A DNA stretch of 48,956 nucleotides from an uncultured Clostridia bacterium (lineage in GTDB: Bacteria > Bacillota > Limnochordia > Darwinibacteriales > DTU012). The stretch spans positions 1 through 48,956 of the forward strand of contig FIZJ01000013.1 in NCBI GenBank assembly GCA_900019385.1. Direction: 5' to 3'. Made by a program: the position numbers and the translations under genes. Positions 21,810 to 30,827 of the stretch are shown in pieces. Position 1 is the first letter of the stretch; the number at the start of each line of letters is the position of its first letter. The notes beneath the pieces are model-generated. The model saw only the letters and a program-made list of their open reading frames with translations. It had not been told where the DNA came from and did not search any database.

Positions 21810-24800
21810 ATGTTCGCCCATTTGCATGTCCATTCCGTTTATTCCTTCCTTGACGGCGCCGCATCCGTCGGCGCATACCTGCAAAAAGCCGCCGAGTTCG
21901 GCATGACGGCCATGGCCCTGACCGATCACAACTGCCTCAGCGGCGCGGTGGAATTTCATAAAACCGCCCTCGAACTCGGCATCAAACCGATCCAGGGCGT
22001 GGAAATCACCCTCGAAGGCGGGTATCACCTCACTTTGCTGGCCCAGAACAATGCGGGCTACCAAAACATCTGCCAGCTCCTGACCGCCGCCTTTCAGGCA
22101 GATCGCAAGCAGCCGGTTGTCACCTGGGAAAAACTGGCCGCCTACCATCAAGGGTTGCTGGCGCTCACCGGCTGCCGCCGCTCGGCCCTCTGGCGGGCTT
22201 TGCTCTGCAATCAATATCAGGCGGCCCTCAAACACCTGCAGCGGCTGATCTCCATTTTCGGCAGAGAAAATGTCTATCTGGAAATGATCAACACTTTTTT
22301 GCCCAAAACCGGTTCCGTCCTCAAGGCAATCGCCCAATTGAGCGAACACGCCAAAGTGCCCATGGTCGCCACCAACAACGTCCATTATCTGGAGAAAACC
22401 GGGTTCGCCCTTCACGATCTCCTGGTCTGCACCCGCACCCAGACCCGGCTCGCGGACATCCACCCTGAACGGCCCTTGAATGGGGAGAACTACTTCGCGC
22501 CGCCCGAGGAAATGGCTTTCCGGTTTCAGCAGTACCCGCAGGCGCTTGCCGCAGCGGAAGAAATCGCCGAACGCTGCGAGGTGTCGCTGCCTTTGGGCCG
22601 CAACCTCTTCCCCCGGTTCCAGATTCCGGCAGGGTTCAGTTCGGCAAAGCAGCTTTTGCACCACCTGGTATGGCAGGGAGCCCAAGAGCGGTACGGGAAC
22701 ATCACGCCGGAGATCCGGGAGCGGCTGGAACACGAGTTAAGCATCATCGAGCAGTTGGATGTGATCGATTATTTCCTCGTGGTCTGGGATATCGTCGCAT
22801 ACGCCCGCCGGCACCGGATCCGCCACGCGGGCCGGGGCTCGGCCGCCGATTCCGCCGTCGCCTACTGCCTGGGGATCACCAATGTCGATTCCATCGGGCG
22901 CAATCTCCTCTTTGAACGGTTCTTGAGCCTTGAGCAGGCCCGCAAGCCCGATATCGACGTCGATTTCGACGCTGCCAAACGGGATCAGATCGCCGAATAT
23001 GTCTACCAAAAATACGGCAAAGGCCATGTGGCCTCTGTCTGCACCTTTGTAACATACCATGCCCGTTCTGCCCTCAGGGATCTGGCCAAAGCCTTTGGGT
23101 TCAGCGAGGAAGAAATCAAGCGGCTGAACCGCCATATCCCCCACTACGTACCGGCCGACGGGATCCGCAAAGTCCTTGCCGTGCTGCCGGAACTGAAAAA
23201 CCACCCGCTCAAGCAAAAGCAATATACTGCGCTGCTGGACTTGTGCGAACAGCTGACCAATGTGCCGCGGCATATGGGGACGCACTTGGGGGGAATGGTA
23301 GTCAGCGGGCCGCTTCTGACCACCGTAACACCGCTGCAGCCTTCCGCCAAAGGCGTGTTGATCACCCAGTTTGACAAAGACACTATTGAAAATCTGGGCC
23401 TGATCAAGCTTGATTTGCTCTCCCTCAGGACTTTGTCGGCTGTCCATGCTGTGGATACTGCCCTGCAGGCCAAGGGCGGTTTCAGTTATGATCAAATTCC
23501 TTTGGACGATCCGGCAACCTACAAGCTGCTGAACCACGGCGACACTGTCGGGGTGTTCCAATTGGAAAGCCCGGCCCAGCGCAGTCTGCAGTCACGGCTT
23601 TTAGCGGACAACATCGAGGATATTGTGGCCAGCGTGGCTTTGATCCGCCCCGGCCCCATCAAGGGCGACATGGTTGAACCGTTCATCGCCCGCCGCCATG
23701 GATTGGAACCGATCAGCTACATTCACCCAAAATTGGAGCCGATCTTGAAGGGTACTTACGGTGTGGTGCTCTACCAGGAACAGGTAATCGAAATTGCCAC
23801 GGAAATCGCTGGCTTCACTCCGGGAGAAGCGGACCACCTGCGCCGGGTGATGTCCAAATACCGCTCACAAAAAGAGATGGATCAGATCGGCGAGCTGTTC
23901 ATTGCCAAAGCGACTGCCAATGGGATCAGCAGAGAAGTCGCCGAGACCATCTTTTCGTACATCGTCGGGTATGCGGGCTACGGCTTCTGCGAGGCCCATG
24001 CCGCCGCTTTTGCCGATACCGCCTACAAGACCGCCTATTTGCTCAAGCATTATCCGGCCCAGTTTTACGCCGCCATCCTGAACAATCAGCCTATGGGGTT
24101 TTACCCGCCGAACACCATTTGTGTGGAAGCCCGCCGCCGGGGAATCACCATCCTGCCGCTGGACATCAATCAAAGCGAGGCGGATTTCACCGCTGACGAC
24201 ACTTCCATCCGGATTGGTTTGAAGCAGGTAAAGAGCATGGAGGCCAGGTTCATGGAGGAAATCCTGAGTCAGCGCCGCAGCAGGCCTTTCGCCTCCCTGG
24301 CCGATTTTGTCTACCGCACCAGCTTAAGCAAGGATGTGATCGAAAACCTGATCCTTGCCGGCGCCTTTGACCGGCTTAATCCCAACCGCCGCTCCCTGAT
24401 CTGGCAGCTGCCCCATTATCTCAGCCGCCGCCAGGGAAGCCTGTTTTTCCTGGAGGAAGAACCGGCGCAGCCTGTCTCCGATTTCACTCCCTGGCAGCGC
24501 TGGCTCAATGAGTTCCGCGTGTTGGGCTTGTCCGCCACCACCCATGTGATGGACTTTTTCCGGCTGCGCCTGCAAAAACAGCGGTTTGTCACCAGCCGCG
24601 ACATCGCCGGCTTGGCCGAGGGTGCCAAAATCAAGATCGCCGGGCTGGTGATCCGGCCTCACCGGCCGCCGACCCGGAGCGGCAAAATAGTTGTTTTTCT
24701 CACCTTGGAGGACGAATTTGGCCTGATTGATGTCACTGTCTTTGAAAACATCTACCACCGCTATGGGGAAAAGCTGTTCAAAAACCCCTTGCTGAGCATT

Positions 24801-24887
24801 GAAGGCACTGTGGCCCGCCGCGGCGGCAACGAAGCGGGTATTGTCGCCAACCGGATTCAACCCCTCACCCAGGCTCAAGCCTGGTAA
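21810..24887 (+). CDS. dnaE2: Error-prone DNA polymerase III alpha subunit, DnaE2 type
   Basis: A 1025-residue protein from ATG 21810, five bases after AGGTGG; GTG 21801 overlaps that site. The PHP domain opens with HLHVHSVYS and continues with ALTDHN. The catalytic aspartates are Asp381 and Asp383 (KPDIDVDFD) and Asp535 (IKLDLLSLRT). The ILNNQPMGFYPPN segment is a hallmark of the DnaE2/ImuC branch rather than of replicative DnaE. An OB-fold domain lies at about 940-1025; length is typical of DnaE2. It makes translesion synthesis with ImuB at the clamp, under SOS control. The last 23 bases overlap the end of the convergent ypeB. Confidence 0.88.
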   Translation: MFAHLHVHSVYSFLDGAASVGAYLQKAAEFGMTAMALTDHNCLSGAVEFHKTALELGIKPIQGVEITLEGGYHLTLLAQNNAGYQNICQLLTAAFQADRKQPVVTWEKLAAYHQGLLALTGCRRSALWRALLCNQYQAALKHLQRLISIFGRENVYLEMINTFLPKTGSVLKAIAQLSEHAKVPMVATNNVHYLEKTGFALHDLLVCTRTQTRLADIHPERPLNGENYFAPPEEMAFRFQQYPQALAAAEEIAERCEVSLPLGRNLFPRFQIPAGFSSAKQLLHHLVWQGAQERYGNITPEIRERLEHELSIIEQLDVIDYFLVVWDIVAYARRHRIRHAGRGSAADSAVAYCLGITNVDSIGRNLLFERFLSLEQARKPDIDVDFDAAKRDQIAEYVYQKYGKGHVASVCTFVTYHARSALRDLAKAFGFSEEEIKRLNRHIPHYVPADGIRKVLAVLPELKNHPLKQKQYTALLDLCEQLTNVPRHMGTHLGGMVVSGPLLTTVTPLQPSAKGVLITQFDKDTIENLGLIKLDLLSLRTLSAVHAVDTALQAKGGFSYDQIPLDDPATYKLLNHGDTVGVFQLESPAQRSLQSRLLADNIEDIVASVALIRPGPIKGDMVEPFIARRHGLEPISYIHPKLEPILKGTYGVVLYQEQVIEIATEIAGFTPGEADHLRRVMSKYRSQKEMDQIGELFIAKATANGISREVAETIFSYIVGYAGYGFCEAHAAAFADTAYKTAYLLKHYPAQFYAAILNNQPMGFYPPNTICVEARRRGITILPLDINQSEADFTADDTSIRIGLKQVKSMEARFMEEILSQRRSRPFASLADFVYRTSLSKDVIENLILAGAFDRLNPNRRSLIWQLPHYLSRRQGSLFFLEEEPAQPVSDFTPWQRWLNEFRVLGLSATTHVMDFFRLRLQKQRFVTSRDIAGLAEGAKIKIAGLVIRPHRPPTRSGKIVVFLTLEDEFGLIDVTVFENIYHRYGEKLFKNPLLSIEGTVARRGGNEAGIVANRIQPLTQAQAW

Positions 24888-26181
24888 TCTTCTCTTCCGC
24901 GCCGTTTTCGGCGTTGATATAGATCAAAAACTGGTCTGGCCCCTGTTTTACCCGAAATTCATATGTAAGTTTTTGCTCGAAGTTCGGATCAAGAATCACC
25001 GCTGGGCGCTGCTCCAAAATCTCCGCTGTCTCGATCACAAACGCCCGGGCTTGTTCCGGGCTCAATACCGGCGTGGCCTTCCTGATATAGGCGAAAGCTT
25101 GGTAGGCCAGGCCTTGGTAGCCCACGATCTCACCGTTGTCGGCAGCCACCTGGACCTTAAGCTGCCGCGGGTAGACGAGCACTCCCTCTTCCACCACGAC
25201 AAAGCTGCACATCAGCCGGTTCAAGTTCCAATCGGTGTCCACCAGCTCCACTTCGGGGAACCCCCGCTCTTGGAGGAACTGCACTGCATAGGCGGCCATC
25301 TCTCCTTCAGTAAGCTGCCGTTTTTGCACAATCCTGGGGTTGATCATCCACAACACATGGCCGCCATCTTTGGCGATCTCGATGGTGATGGGGTCTTTTC
25401 CCCCAGCTGCGGCGGTGACTGTATAGGTCGGGAACTCACCCTCTGTTAGATTGGTGACGGCCAGTTCCCTGCCGGCGGCCTGTTCGGGCATAAAGGCTTT
25501 GGCCGCGGCCACCGCTTCCGCTTCCGAAATCGGCTCTCCCGTAGGCAGCGGTGCCTTCAGGCGCTTGATCTCGCTGGGAAAATCCGAATCATAGAACCGA
25601 TCCATGCCGTCCTCGATCATCAACAGCGCCTGCATCAAAGGTTGTTGCTCACCGAAAGCAGTCTCGGCAGGCGACAAGAGCGATGCGTACATGAAACCGC
25701 CCCGGACAGTCCAGCTGGTTTTGTGCTCTCCGAGAGCCAACTGAGCCTGCAGCTCATTGTTGACATACCTTACCTGCTCATATAGCTGGGAGAGTTCATT
25801 CCGCACTGCATTTAACGGCTTGGTTTCATGCATGCCCTGGGCTGCTTCCACTGCGACTGCCTGAACCCTGGCCAGCAGGTTCTCAATTCGAGCCAGATTC
25901 AAGCCGTGAATCGGCAGCTGCCCTAGATTAGCCTGGGCAGCGTAGACCAGGCGCAGCACATTTGCCAGCCCACCAAACTGCTGTGTGGGTGAATTGGCCA
26001 CCAAAAGCTTGCTCAACTCCGTCTCCATACCGTCGATATGCACCGCCAACTCTCTAAAGGCGCGCCTGTAGCCCGCTTCCAACTGCAGACGGTAAGCCCG
26101 GTTGGCATAATACTGGCTGCCGGCCGCGGCGGCCAGGATGACTATGAGCGTGAAAATCACTGGCGTCTTGATTCTCTGCAC
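24865..26181 (-). CDS. ypeB: Spore germination protein YpeB
   Basis: A 438-residue protein from GTG 26181, seven bases after AGGGGTAGG. One N-terminal membrane segment is followed by a helical region and then tandem PepSY-like repeats in the C-terminal half (for instance ISEAEAVAAAKAF and LTEGEMAAYAVQF). In Bacillus, YpeB is needed for correct placement and stability of the cortex-lytic enzyme SleB in the spore envelope. It lies directly downstream of sleB, as expected. Its 3' end overlaps the convergent dnaE2 by 23 bases. Confidence 0.9.
   Translation of the reverse strand: MQRIKTPVIFTLIVILAAAAGSQYYANRAYRLQLEAGYRRAFRELAVHIDGMETELSKLLVANSPTQQFGGLANVLRLVYAAQANLGQLPIHGLNLARIENLLARVQAVAVEAAQGMHETKPLNAVRNELSQLYEQVRYVNNELQAQLALGEHKTSWTVRGGFMYASLLSPAETAFGEQQPLMQALLMIEDGMDRFYDSDFPSEIKRLKAPLPTGEPISEAEAVAAAKAFMPEQAAGRELAVTNLTEGEFPTYTVTAAAGGKDPITIEIAKDGGHVLWMINPRIVQKRQLTEGEMAAYAVQFLQERGFPEVELVDTDWNLNRLMCSFVVVEEGVLVYPRQLKVQVAADNGEIVGYQGLAYQAFAYIRKATPVLSPEQARAFVIETAEILEQRPAVILDPNFEQKLTYEFRVKQGPDQFLIYINAENGAEEKITRLEPG
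24869..24884. terminator. Palindrome in the overlap of two convergent genes
   Basis: CCAGGCT and AGCCTGG pair perfectly around CA, inside the last codons of both dnaE2 and ypeB. It could act as a bidirectional terminator, but the loop is only two bases and neither flank has a long T run. Confidence 0.35.
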
Positions 26182-26195
26182 TTTGCTACCTACCC

Positions 26196-26696
26196 CTAAC
26201 TTGTGAAGATATGCCGCCCGATTTTCTTGACCACCGGCCGTGTTCTGATCCACCTGTTCCGCGTCTTGGCTGGATTGTAGAAATATAAAGCTCCGTTGGT
26301 GGGATCCACGCCGTGGAGGGCATCATAAGCTGCCTGCAGCGAAACCTCATCCGCCTTCTGGTTGATCGTCCCGTTGGCCACCACCTGAAACGCCAGCGGC
26401 TCGTAAATCACACCGGCAATTGTGTTGGGAAACTCCGGATGCTCGACCCGGTTGAGGATCACCGCCGCCACTGCCACCTTGCCTTCATAAGGCTCGCCTT
26501 TTGCCTCGGCATGGACTGCCCGGGCCAGCAAATCCAGTTCATTGTCCTTGATCGTCAGCCGCGGCGTTTTTTCAGGTTCAGACTCAGGTGTTTTGTCTTC
26601 CGGGACTTGGACTTGATTGATCCATTGGATGACCACCAGTGAAGCGGCGGCCAAACACAGCACCGCATAGATGAGGTACACTCTTTGAAGCCGCAT
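26196..26696 (-). CDS. sleB: Spore cortex-lytic enzyme, SleB/CwlJ family
   Basis: A 166-residue protein with an N-terminal membrane or signal segment (about 6-26) and the SleB hydrolase_2 domain (about 50-166). The domain shows LLARAVHAEAKGEPYEGKVAV with the catalytic Glu, and AVILNRV. It is a lytic transglycosylase that opens the muramic-lactam cortex during germination. The peptidoglycan-binding domain of Bacillus SleB is missing, so it is catalytic domain plus anchor only. Start codon and spacing are less clear (AAGGCG before ATG). It is followed directly by ypeB. Confidence 0.88.
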   Translation of the reverse strand: MRLQRVYLIYAVLCLAAASLVVIQWINQVQVPEDKTPESEPEKTPRLTIKDNELDLLARAVHAEAKGEPYEGKVAVAAVILNRVEHPEFPNTIAGVIYEPLAFQVVANGTINQKADEVSLQAAYDALHGVDPTNGALYFYNPAKTRNRWIRTRPVVKKIGRHIFTS

Positions 26697-26818
26697 CGCG
26701 CCTTAATGCCCCCTTTCACCTAGATCCAGTCATAGCCTATCCAGAACACTGCACTTGTATCTACTCCTTCTGACTGAAAACTGTTTTGCCGCAAATACTA
26801 AACCCGAGGTGATGGCTG

Positions 26819-29038
26819 ATGCTTGCATGGTTGAAACGTTACCGTCTTACAATACTGGCTTTGTTCCTGCTGATGCTGCTTCCGTTCGCGGTTGTTTTCA
26901 TCAAAGGGTATTTCACGATCCGTGCTTTTGATATCGGCAGGCCGATGCAGACGGCTGTGGTGTTTGATCGGGAGGGCAGATTCATCGGTGCTCTTGGTGA
27001 AACGGGGCGCTATGTGACTATCGGTGCCATTCCTCAGGACCTGGCCGACGCAGTTGTGGCAGTGGAAGACTTCCGGTTTTACAAACACTCTGGAGTCGAC
27101 ATCATTGGGATTGCCAGGGCGCTTGTGGCCAATCTCCGCGCCGGCGAAACAGTGCAGGGGGGAAGCACCATCACTCAGCAAGTGGCCAAAAACCTGTTCC
27201 TTACTCCCCGGCGCACTTTGAAGCGCAAATTCGAAGAACTGGCCTTGGCCTTGCTCCTGGAAGCCAGGTTTTCCAAGGAGCAGATTTTGGAGCTCTATTT
27301 AAACTCCTCTTACTTTGGCGAAGGGGCATATGGAGTGGAAAGCGCTGCCCGGACGTATTTCGGCAAGGCTGTATCTGAACTGACTCTGGACGAAAGCGCC
27401 ACGCTTGCCGGGCTGCTCCAAGCGCCCTCGGCCTATTCACCTTACAAATACCCGGAGCGGGCCCTGAACCGGCGCCGCATCGTGCTTGACCGCATGGTGG
27501 AGCTAGGCTATTTGAACCAAGCCGAGGCCGACCGGGCCGCTTCGGCCGGCTTGGAGTTGGCCAAACGCACTGGTGGGCTCGCCCGCTATTTTCTGGACTG
27601 GGTCAGCCAGATTCTCATCGAACGATTCGGCGAAACCACTGTCTTCGGCGGAGGGCTCCGGGTTCACACATCTCTTAATCTGGAAATGCAGAAGATAGCC
27701 GAAACACTGTTCGCGGATCAGGAGCACCAAGGGGCCCTTGTGGCCATCGATCCCCGGGATGGGACTGTGTTGGCTTTGGTCGGCGGGAGGAATTATATCG
27801 AGAGCCCGTTCAACCGGGCGGTCGATGCCAAACGCCAGCCGGGCTCGGTATTCAAACCGATCGTCTATGCCGCGGCCATCAAACAAGGCTGGCAGGTCAA
27901 CTCCATCGTGGAAGACATCCCTCGGGAATACAGCGGCTACAAACCGGAAAACTACGAAGAAGCCTATTGGGGCCCTGTCACCATGAAGCACGCCATCGCT
28001 CTTTCGCTGAACAACGCGGCGGTGTGGACCCTGAATGAAATCGGTATCTCGAGCGTGTTCAGCTTCGCCGAAGCAGTGGGGATCAAGCTTCCCCCCCAGG
28101 ACCGGAACCTGGCATTGGCTTTGGGAGGGCTGACCGAAGGAGTGAGCCCGCTGCAGATGACTGCCGCCTTTGTCCCTTTCGCCAACGGCGGCGCCTATTT
28201 CACGCCAAGCCCGATCCTCAGAGTGATCAACCAGGACGGAGACGTACTCTTTGACTTCGAACCGGACAAGAATCAGGTTTTGTCGCCGCAGCAGGCCTAT
28301 CTCATGTGCGATATGCTGCAGGCTGTGATGGAATACGGCACCGGCCAGGCTGTGCCCGTAGAGCGCCCTTCGGCCGCCAAATCCGGAACTACCAACAACC
28401 AGAGGGATCTCTGGTTTGTAGGCTTCACCCCTGATCTGGCGGTGGGGGTGTTCATCGGTAATGACGACAATTCACCAATCGCCGGTTTCGGCGGTTCCAC
28501 AGCCGGACCGATTTGGGCCGAATTCATCAATCAGGCTCTGGCCGACAAACCGCCCCGTCCGTTCCCGGTCCCCTCCTTGATTGTGGACGATGTGCAGATC
28601 GACATTTTCACCGGCCTGCTCGCCAATGATCAGTGTGAATGGACCGAATTCGACGCTTTCATCAAAGGAACAGAGCCCACCAGGCAGGCCCCCTGCGCCA
28701 TCAGGTTCGCGCCGCAGCCTAGGATCAGTGTCCCCATTCCCGAACTACCGCCGGCGGAAGAACAGCCGCCCATGCCTGAAGAACCCGAACCCGAACCTGA
28801 GCCTGAGCCGGAACCTGAACCGGAACCTAAACCTGAACCTGAACCCGAGCCCAAGCCGGAACCTGAGCCGGAAAAGCCCCAACCGGGACCGCAGCCGCCG
28901 TTATCACCGGAGGAACCTCCGGTCCAGCCTCAACCTCCACCGGCCGAACCGCCGAACAACGCAGCGCCAATTCAGCCACTGCCTCCAGTGGGCGGCCGCA
29001 ATAACGCCGGCAACAATGAAAAAACCCCGCAACCATAA
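26819..29038 (+). CDS. Class A penicillin-binding protein (PBP1A-like) with Glu-Pro repeat tail
   Basis: A 739-residue bifunctional enzyme. One membrane anchor (about 10-30) is followed by the glycosyltransferase family 51 domain with the catalytic Glu83 (EDFRFYKH) and QGGSTITQQVAKN. The transpeptidase domain has all three motifs: SVFK (Ser343-Lys346), SLN (396-398) and KSGT (521-524). It polymerises and crosslinks peptidoglycan outside the membrane. The last 90 residues or so are a low-complexity EPEP/KPEP stretch ending in proline-rich and Asn-rich sequence, a probable cell-wall-spanning tail. The start follows GAGGTG. Its stop codon lies in the loop of the terminator below. Confidence 0.93.
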   Translation: MLAWLKRYRLTILALFLLMLLPFAVVFIKGYFTIRAFDIGRPMQTAVVFDREGRFIGALGETGRYVTIGAIPQDLADAVVAVEDFRFYKHSGVDIIGIARALVANLRAGETVQGGSTITQQVAKNLFLTPRRTLKRKFEELALALLLEARFSKEQILELYLNSSYFGEGAYGVESAARTYFGKAVSELTLDESATLAGLLQAPSAYSPYKYPERALNRRRIVLDRMVELGYLNQAEADRAASAGLELAKRTGGLARYFLDWVSQILIERFGETTVFGGGLRVHTSLNLEMQKIAETLFADQEHQGALVAIDPRDGTVLALVGGRNYIESPFNRAVDAKRQPGSVFKPIVYAAAIKQGWQVNSIVEDIPREYSGYKPENYEEAYWGPVTMKHAIALSLNNAAVWTLNEIGISSVFSFAEAVGIKLPPQDRNLALALGGLTEGVSPLQMTAAFVPFANGGAYFTPSPILRVINQDGDVLFDFEPDKNQVLSPQQAYLMCDMLQAVMEYGTGQAVPVERPSAAKSGTTNNQRDLWFVGFTPDLAVGVFIGNDDNSPIAGFGGSTAGPIWAEFINQALADKPPRPFPVPSLIVDDVQIDIFTGLLANDQCEWTEFDAFIKGTEPTRQAPCAIRFAPQPRISVPIPELPPAEEQPPMPEEPEPEPEPEPEPEPEPKPEPEPEPKPEPEPEKPQPGPQPPLSPEEPPVQPQPPPAEPPNNAAPIQPLPPVGGRNNAGNNEKTPQP

Positions 29039-29060
29039 TGGTCCGGGGAGTTTTGCAATC
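29019..29060. terminator. Terminator shared by the PBP gene and rpsI
   Basis: ACCCCG pairs with CGGGG(A) around a nested ACCATAATGGT. On the minus strand the stem is followed by six T, so it ends the rplM-rpsI transcript; on the plus strand TTTT follows. Confidence 0.8.
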
Positions 29061-29063
29061 GAT

Positions 29064-29468
29064 CTAGCGTTTGGAGAATTGAGGCGCTTTCCGTGCCTTC
29101 TTCAGGCCGTATTTCCTTCTTTCTTTCATCCGTGGATCCCGCGTCAGGTATCCCGCTTTCTTCAGCTGCGACCTTAACTCTGGATCTATTTCCAGCAGCG
29201 CCCTGGCGATACCGTGCCGGATGGCACCCGCTTGGCCGCTGGAACCGCCGCCGTGGACGGTGGCGACCACGTCATATTTGCCTTCCATGTTAGTCAACAC
29301 CAACGGCTGCAAGACAATGGTACGCAAGACCGCTCTGCCGAAATAGTCTTCTATGTCACGTCCGTTGATCATCACCTTGCCGGTCCCCGGCAAGAGCCGT
29401 ACGCGGGCAACCGATGTCTTTCTGCGGCCGGTGCCGTAATTGGTTTCCTGCCTTGCCACTGCACTCAT
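29064..29468 (-). CDS. rpsI: Ribosomal protein S9
   Basis: A 134-residue protein with [15 protein letters not shown] at the start and the conserved C-terminal [14 protein letters not shown] tail, which reaches the P-site tRNA in the 30S subunit. Length is normal. It is the last gene of the run and lies 15 bases after rplM, the standard pairing. A strong terminator begins just after the stop. Confidence 0.97.
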   Translation of the reverse strand: MSAVARQETNYGTGRRKTSVARVRLLPGTGKVMINGRDIEDYFGRAVLRTIVLQPLVLTNMEGKYDVVATVHGGGSSGQAGAIRHGIARALLEIDPELRSQLKKAGYLTRDPRMKERRKYGLKKARKAPQFSKR

Positions 29469-29483
29469 GGTTAGCCCCCTCTC

Positions 29484-29915
29484 TTAAATGTCTAGTTTCT
29501 CAGGCTTTTGAGCACTGTGTGGATGCTCATCGCCGGCGTACACCTTCAATTTCTTGAACATCTTCCGACCAAGGCGGTTGTGCGGCAGCATCCCCCACAC
29601 AGCCAATTTCAACACTCTTTCCGGCCTACCGCTGCTGAGCAGCTCGGCGGCAGTGCGCACCTTCAACCCACCGGGATACCCACTGTGGCGGTAATACTTC
29701 TTATCTTGAAGCTTTTTGCCAGTCAAGTGGATTTTCTCGGCGTTGACCACGATGACATAATCGCCAGTATCCACATGTGGTGTGTAAATTGGTTTATGTT
29801 TTCCGCGCAGTATTGAAGCGATCTGCGTTGCCAGCCGGCCCAAGGTCTTGCCGTCAGCGTCGATCACATACCATTTTCTCTCGACACTCTCTTTAGCTGC
29901 CATATACGTTTTCAC
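29484..29915 (-). CDS. rplM: Ribosomal protein L13
   Basis: A 143-residue protein from GTG 29915, six bases after GGGGGG; the frame is open further upstream but family length and the ribosome site fix this start ([15 protein letters not shown]). The typical [15 protein letters not shown] and [12 protein letters not shown] segments are present. L13 is an early 50S assembly protein. It has its own consensus promoter and a structured leader, so it forms a separate transcription unit with rpsI although it follows truA. Confidence 0.96.
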   Translation of the reverse strand: MKTYMAAKESVERKWYVIDADGKTLGRLATQIASILRGKHKPIYTPHVDTGDYVIVVNAEKIHLTGKKLQDKKYYRHSGYPGGLKVRTAAELLSSGRPERVLKLAVWGMLPHNRLGRKMFKKLKVYAGDEHPHSAQKPEKLDI

Positions 29916-29963
29916 GATCTTCCCCCCTTGCATGGTTGCTGCATGGACCTGTATGCTCACCTG

Positions 29964-30001
29964 ATTGGAGTAGTTGTACGGGGCTGGGACAACCTTCCAA
30001 T
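29964..30001 (-). promoter_or_regulatory. Structured leader hairpin upstream of rplM
   Basis: In the roughly 105-base leader, ATTGGA pairs with TCCAAT and, inside, GTTGT with ACAAC, with short bulges between. Firmicutes rplM genes often carry an L13-binding leader that gives autogenous control; this hairpin is a candidate for it, not a proven match. Confidence 0.4.
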
Positions 30002-30029
30002 TAGGAGATTACCGAAAACAACACATTTA

Positions 30030-30058
30030 ATTTTACTGAAAAACCGCGTCTCTGTCAA
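30030..30058 (-). promoter_or_regulatory. Consensus promoter of rplM-rpsI
   Basis: On the minus strand TTGACA (30058-30053), exactly 17 bases, then TAAAAT (30035-30030). The -35 is perfect and the -10 has one mismatch. It partly follows the truA stop. Confidence 0.85.
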
Positions 30059-30061
30059 GCA

Positions 30062-30817
30062 TCATCCCAATCCAGCCGGGTGCTCATACCACACCCGCTC
30101 CAGGAACAACCCAGACGCCGGCGCCGTAACACCGGCACAGTCCCGGTTCTTCGAGGCGATAACGGCAGGGATGTCGGCTGCACGCCGTTTGCCGAGGCCT
30201 ATTTCCACCAGTGTCCCCACCATGTTGCGGACCATCTTGTAAAGAAACCCGTCCGCTGTGAAGCGCAGATCAAGGCCCCCTTCCACATCAGCCTGTCCAT
30301 AGCGGAACAACGTCCGCACTGTCGATTTGACACTGCTGCCGCTGGCGGTGAAAGCTGCGAAATCATGGGTCCCTTCCAAAAGCTTTCCCGCTTCCAGCAT
30401 CGCTTCACGGTTCAAAGGCCGCCTGATCCACCAGCAGTAGTGCCGTTCGAAAACCGGCGCTGATGCTCCTTGGCGGATCCGGTACAGGTAAGTCTTGGCG
30501 ACGGCGCTGTACTGGGCATGAAAATGATCAGGGACGATTTCACAAGACTTGACACGGATATCCGGCGGCAGCAGGCTGTTGAGAGCTAAAGGCAGCCTGT
30601 CCACGGGCACCGTCAAGCCGCTGCGGAAGCTGACTACCTGCGCTAAGGCATGCACGCCGGCATCGGTCCGCCCGGCGGAAATCACTTTCACCGGTTCCTT
30701 GGCCAGCTTGGCCAGTGCTGATTCCAGCACTTCCTGGATCGTGATGCCGTTGTTCTGAATCTGAAAGCCGTTGTATGCCGTCCCGTCATACTCCAGGATC
30801 AGCTTGTAATTGGCCAT
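30062..30817 (-). CDS. truA: tRNA pseudouridine(38-40) synthase
   Basis: About 251 residues, with ATG 30817 (ANYKLILEYDGTAYNGFQ) chosen over GTG 30826 and ATG 30823, which sit on the ribosome site. The catalytic Asp lies in SAGRTDAGVHALAQV. FLYKMVRNMVGTLVEIG is the typical C-terminal motif. TruA makes pseudouridine at positions 38-40 in the anticodon stem-loop of many tRNAs. It follows ecfT closely and shares its transcript, the usual order in Firmicutes. Confidence 0.96.
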   Translation of the reverse strand: MANYKLILEYDGTAYNGFQIQNNGITIQEVLESALAKLAKEPVKVISAGRTDAGVHALAQVVSFRSGLTVPVDRLPLALNSLLPPDIRVKSCEIVPDHFHAQYSAVAKTYLYRIRQGASAPVFERHYCWWIRRPLNREAMLEAGKLLEGTHDFAAFTASGSSVKSTVRTLFRYGQADVEGGLDLRFTADGFLYKMVRNMVGTLVEIGLGKRRAADIPAVIASKNRDCAGVTAPASGLFLERVWYEHPAGLG

Positions 30818-30827
30818 GGCCATCACC

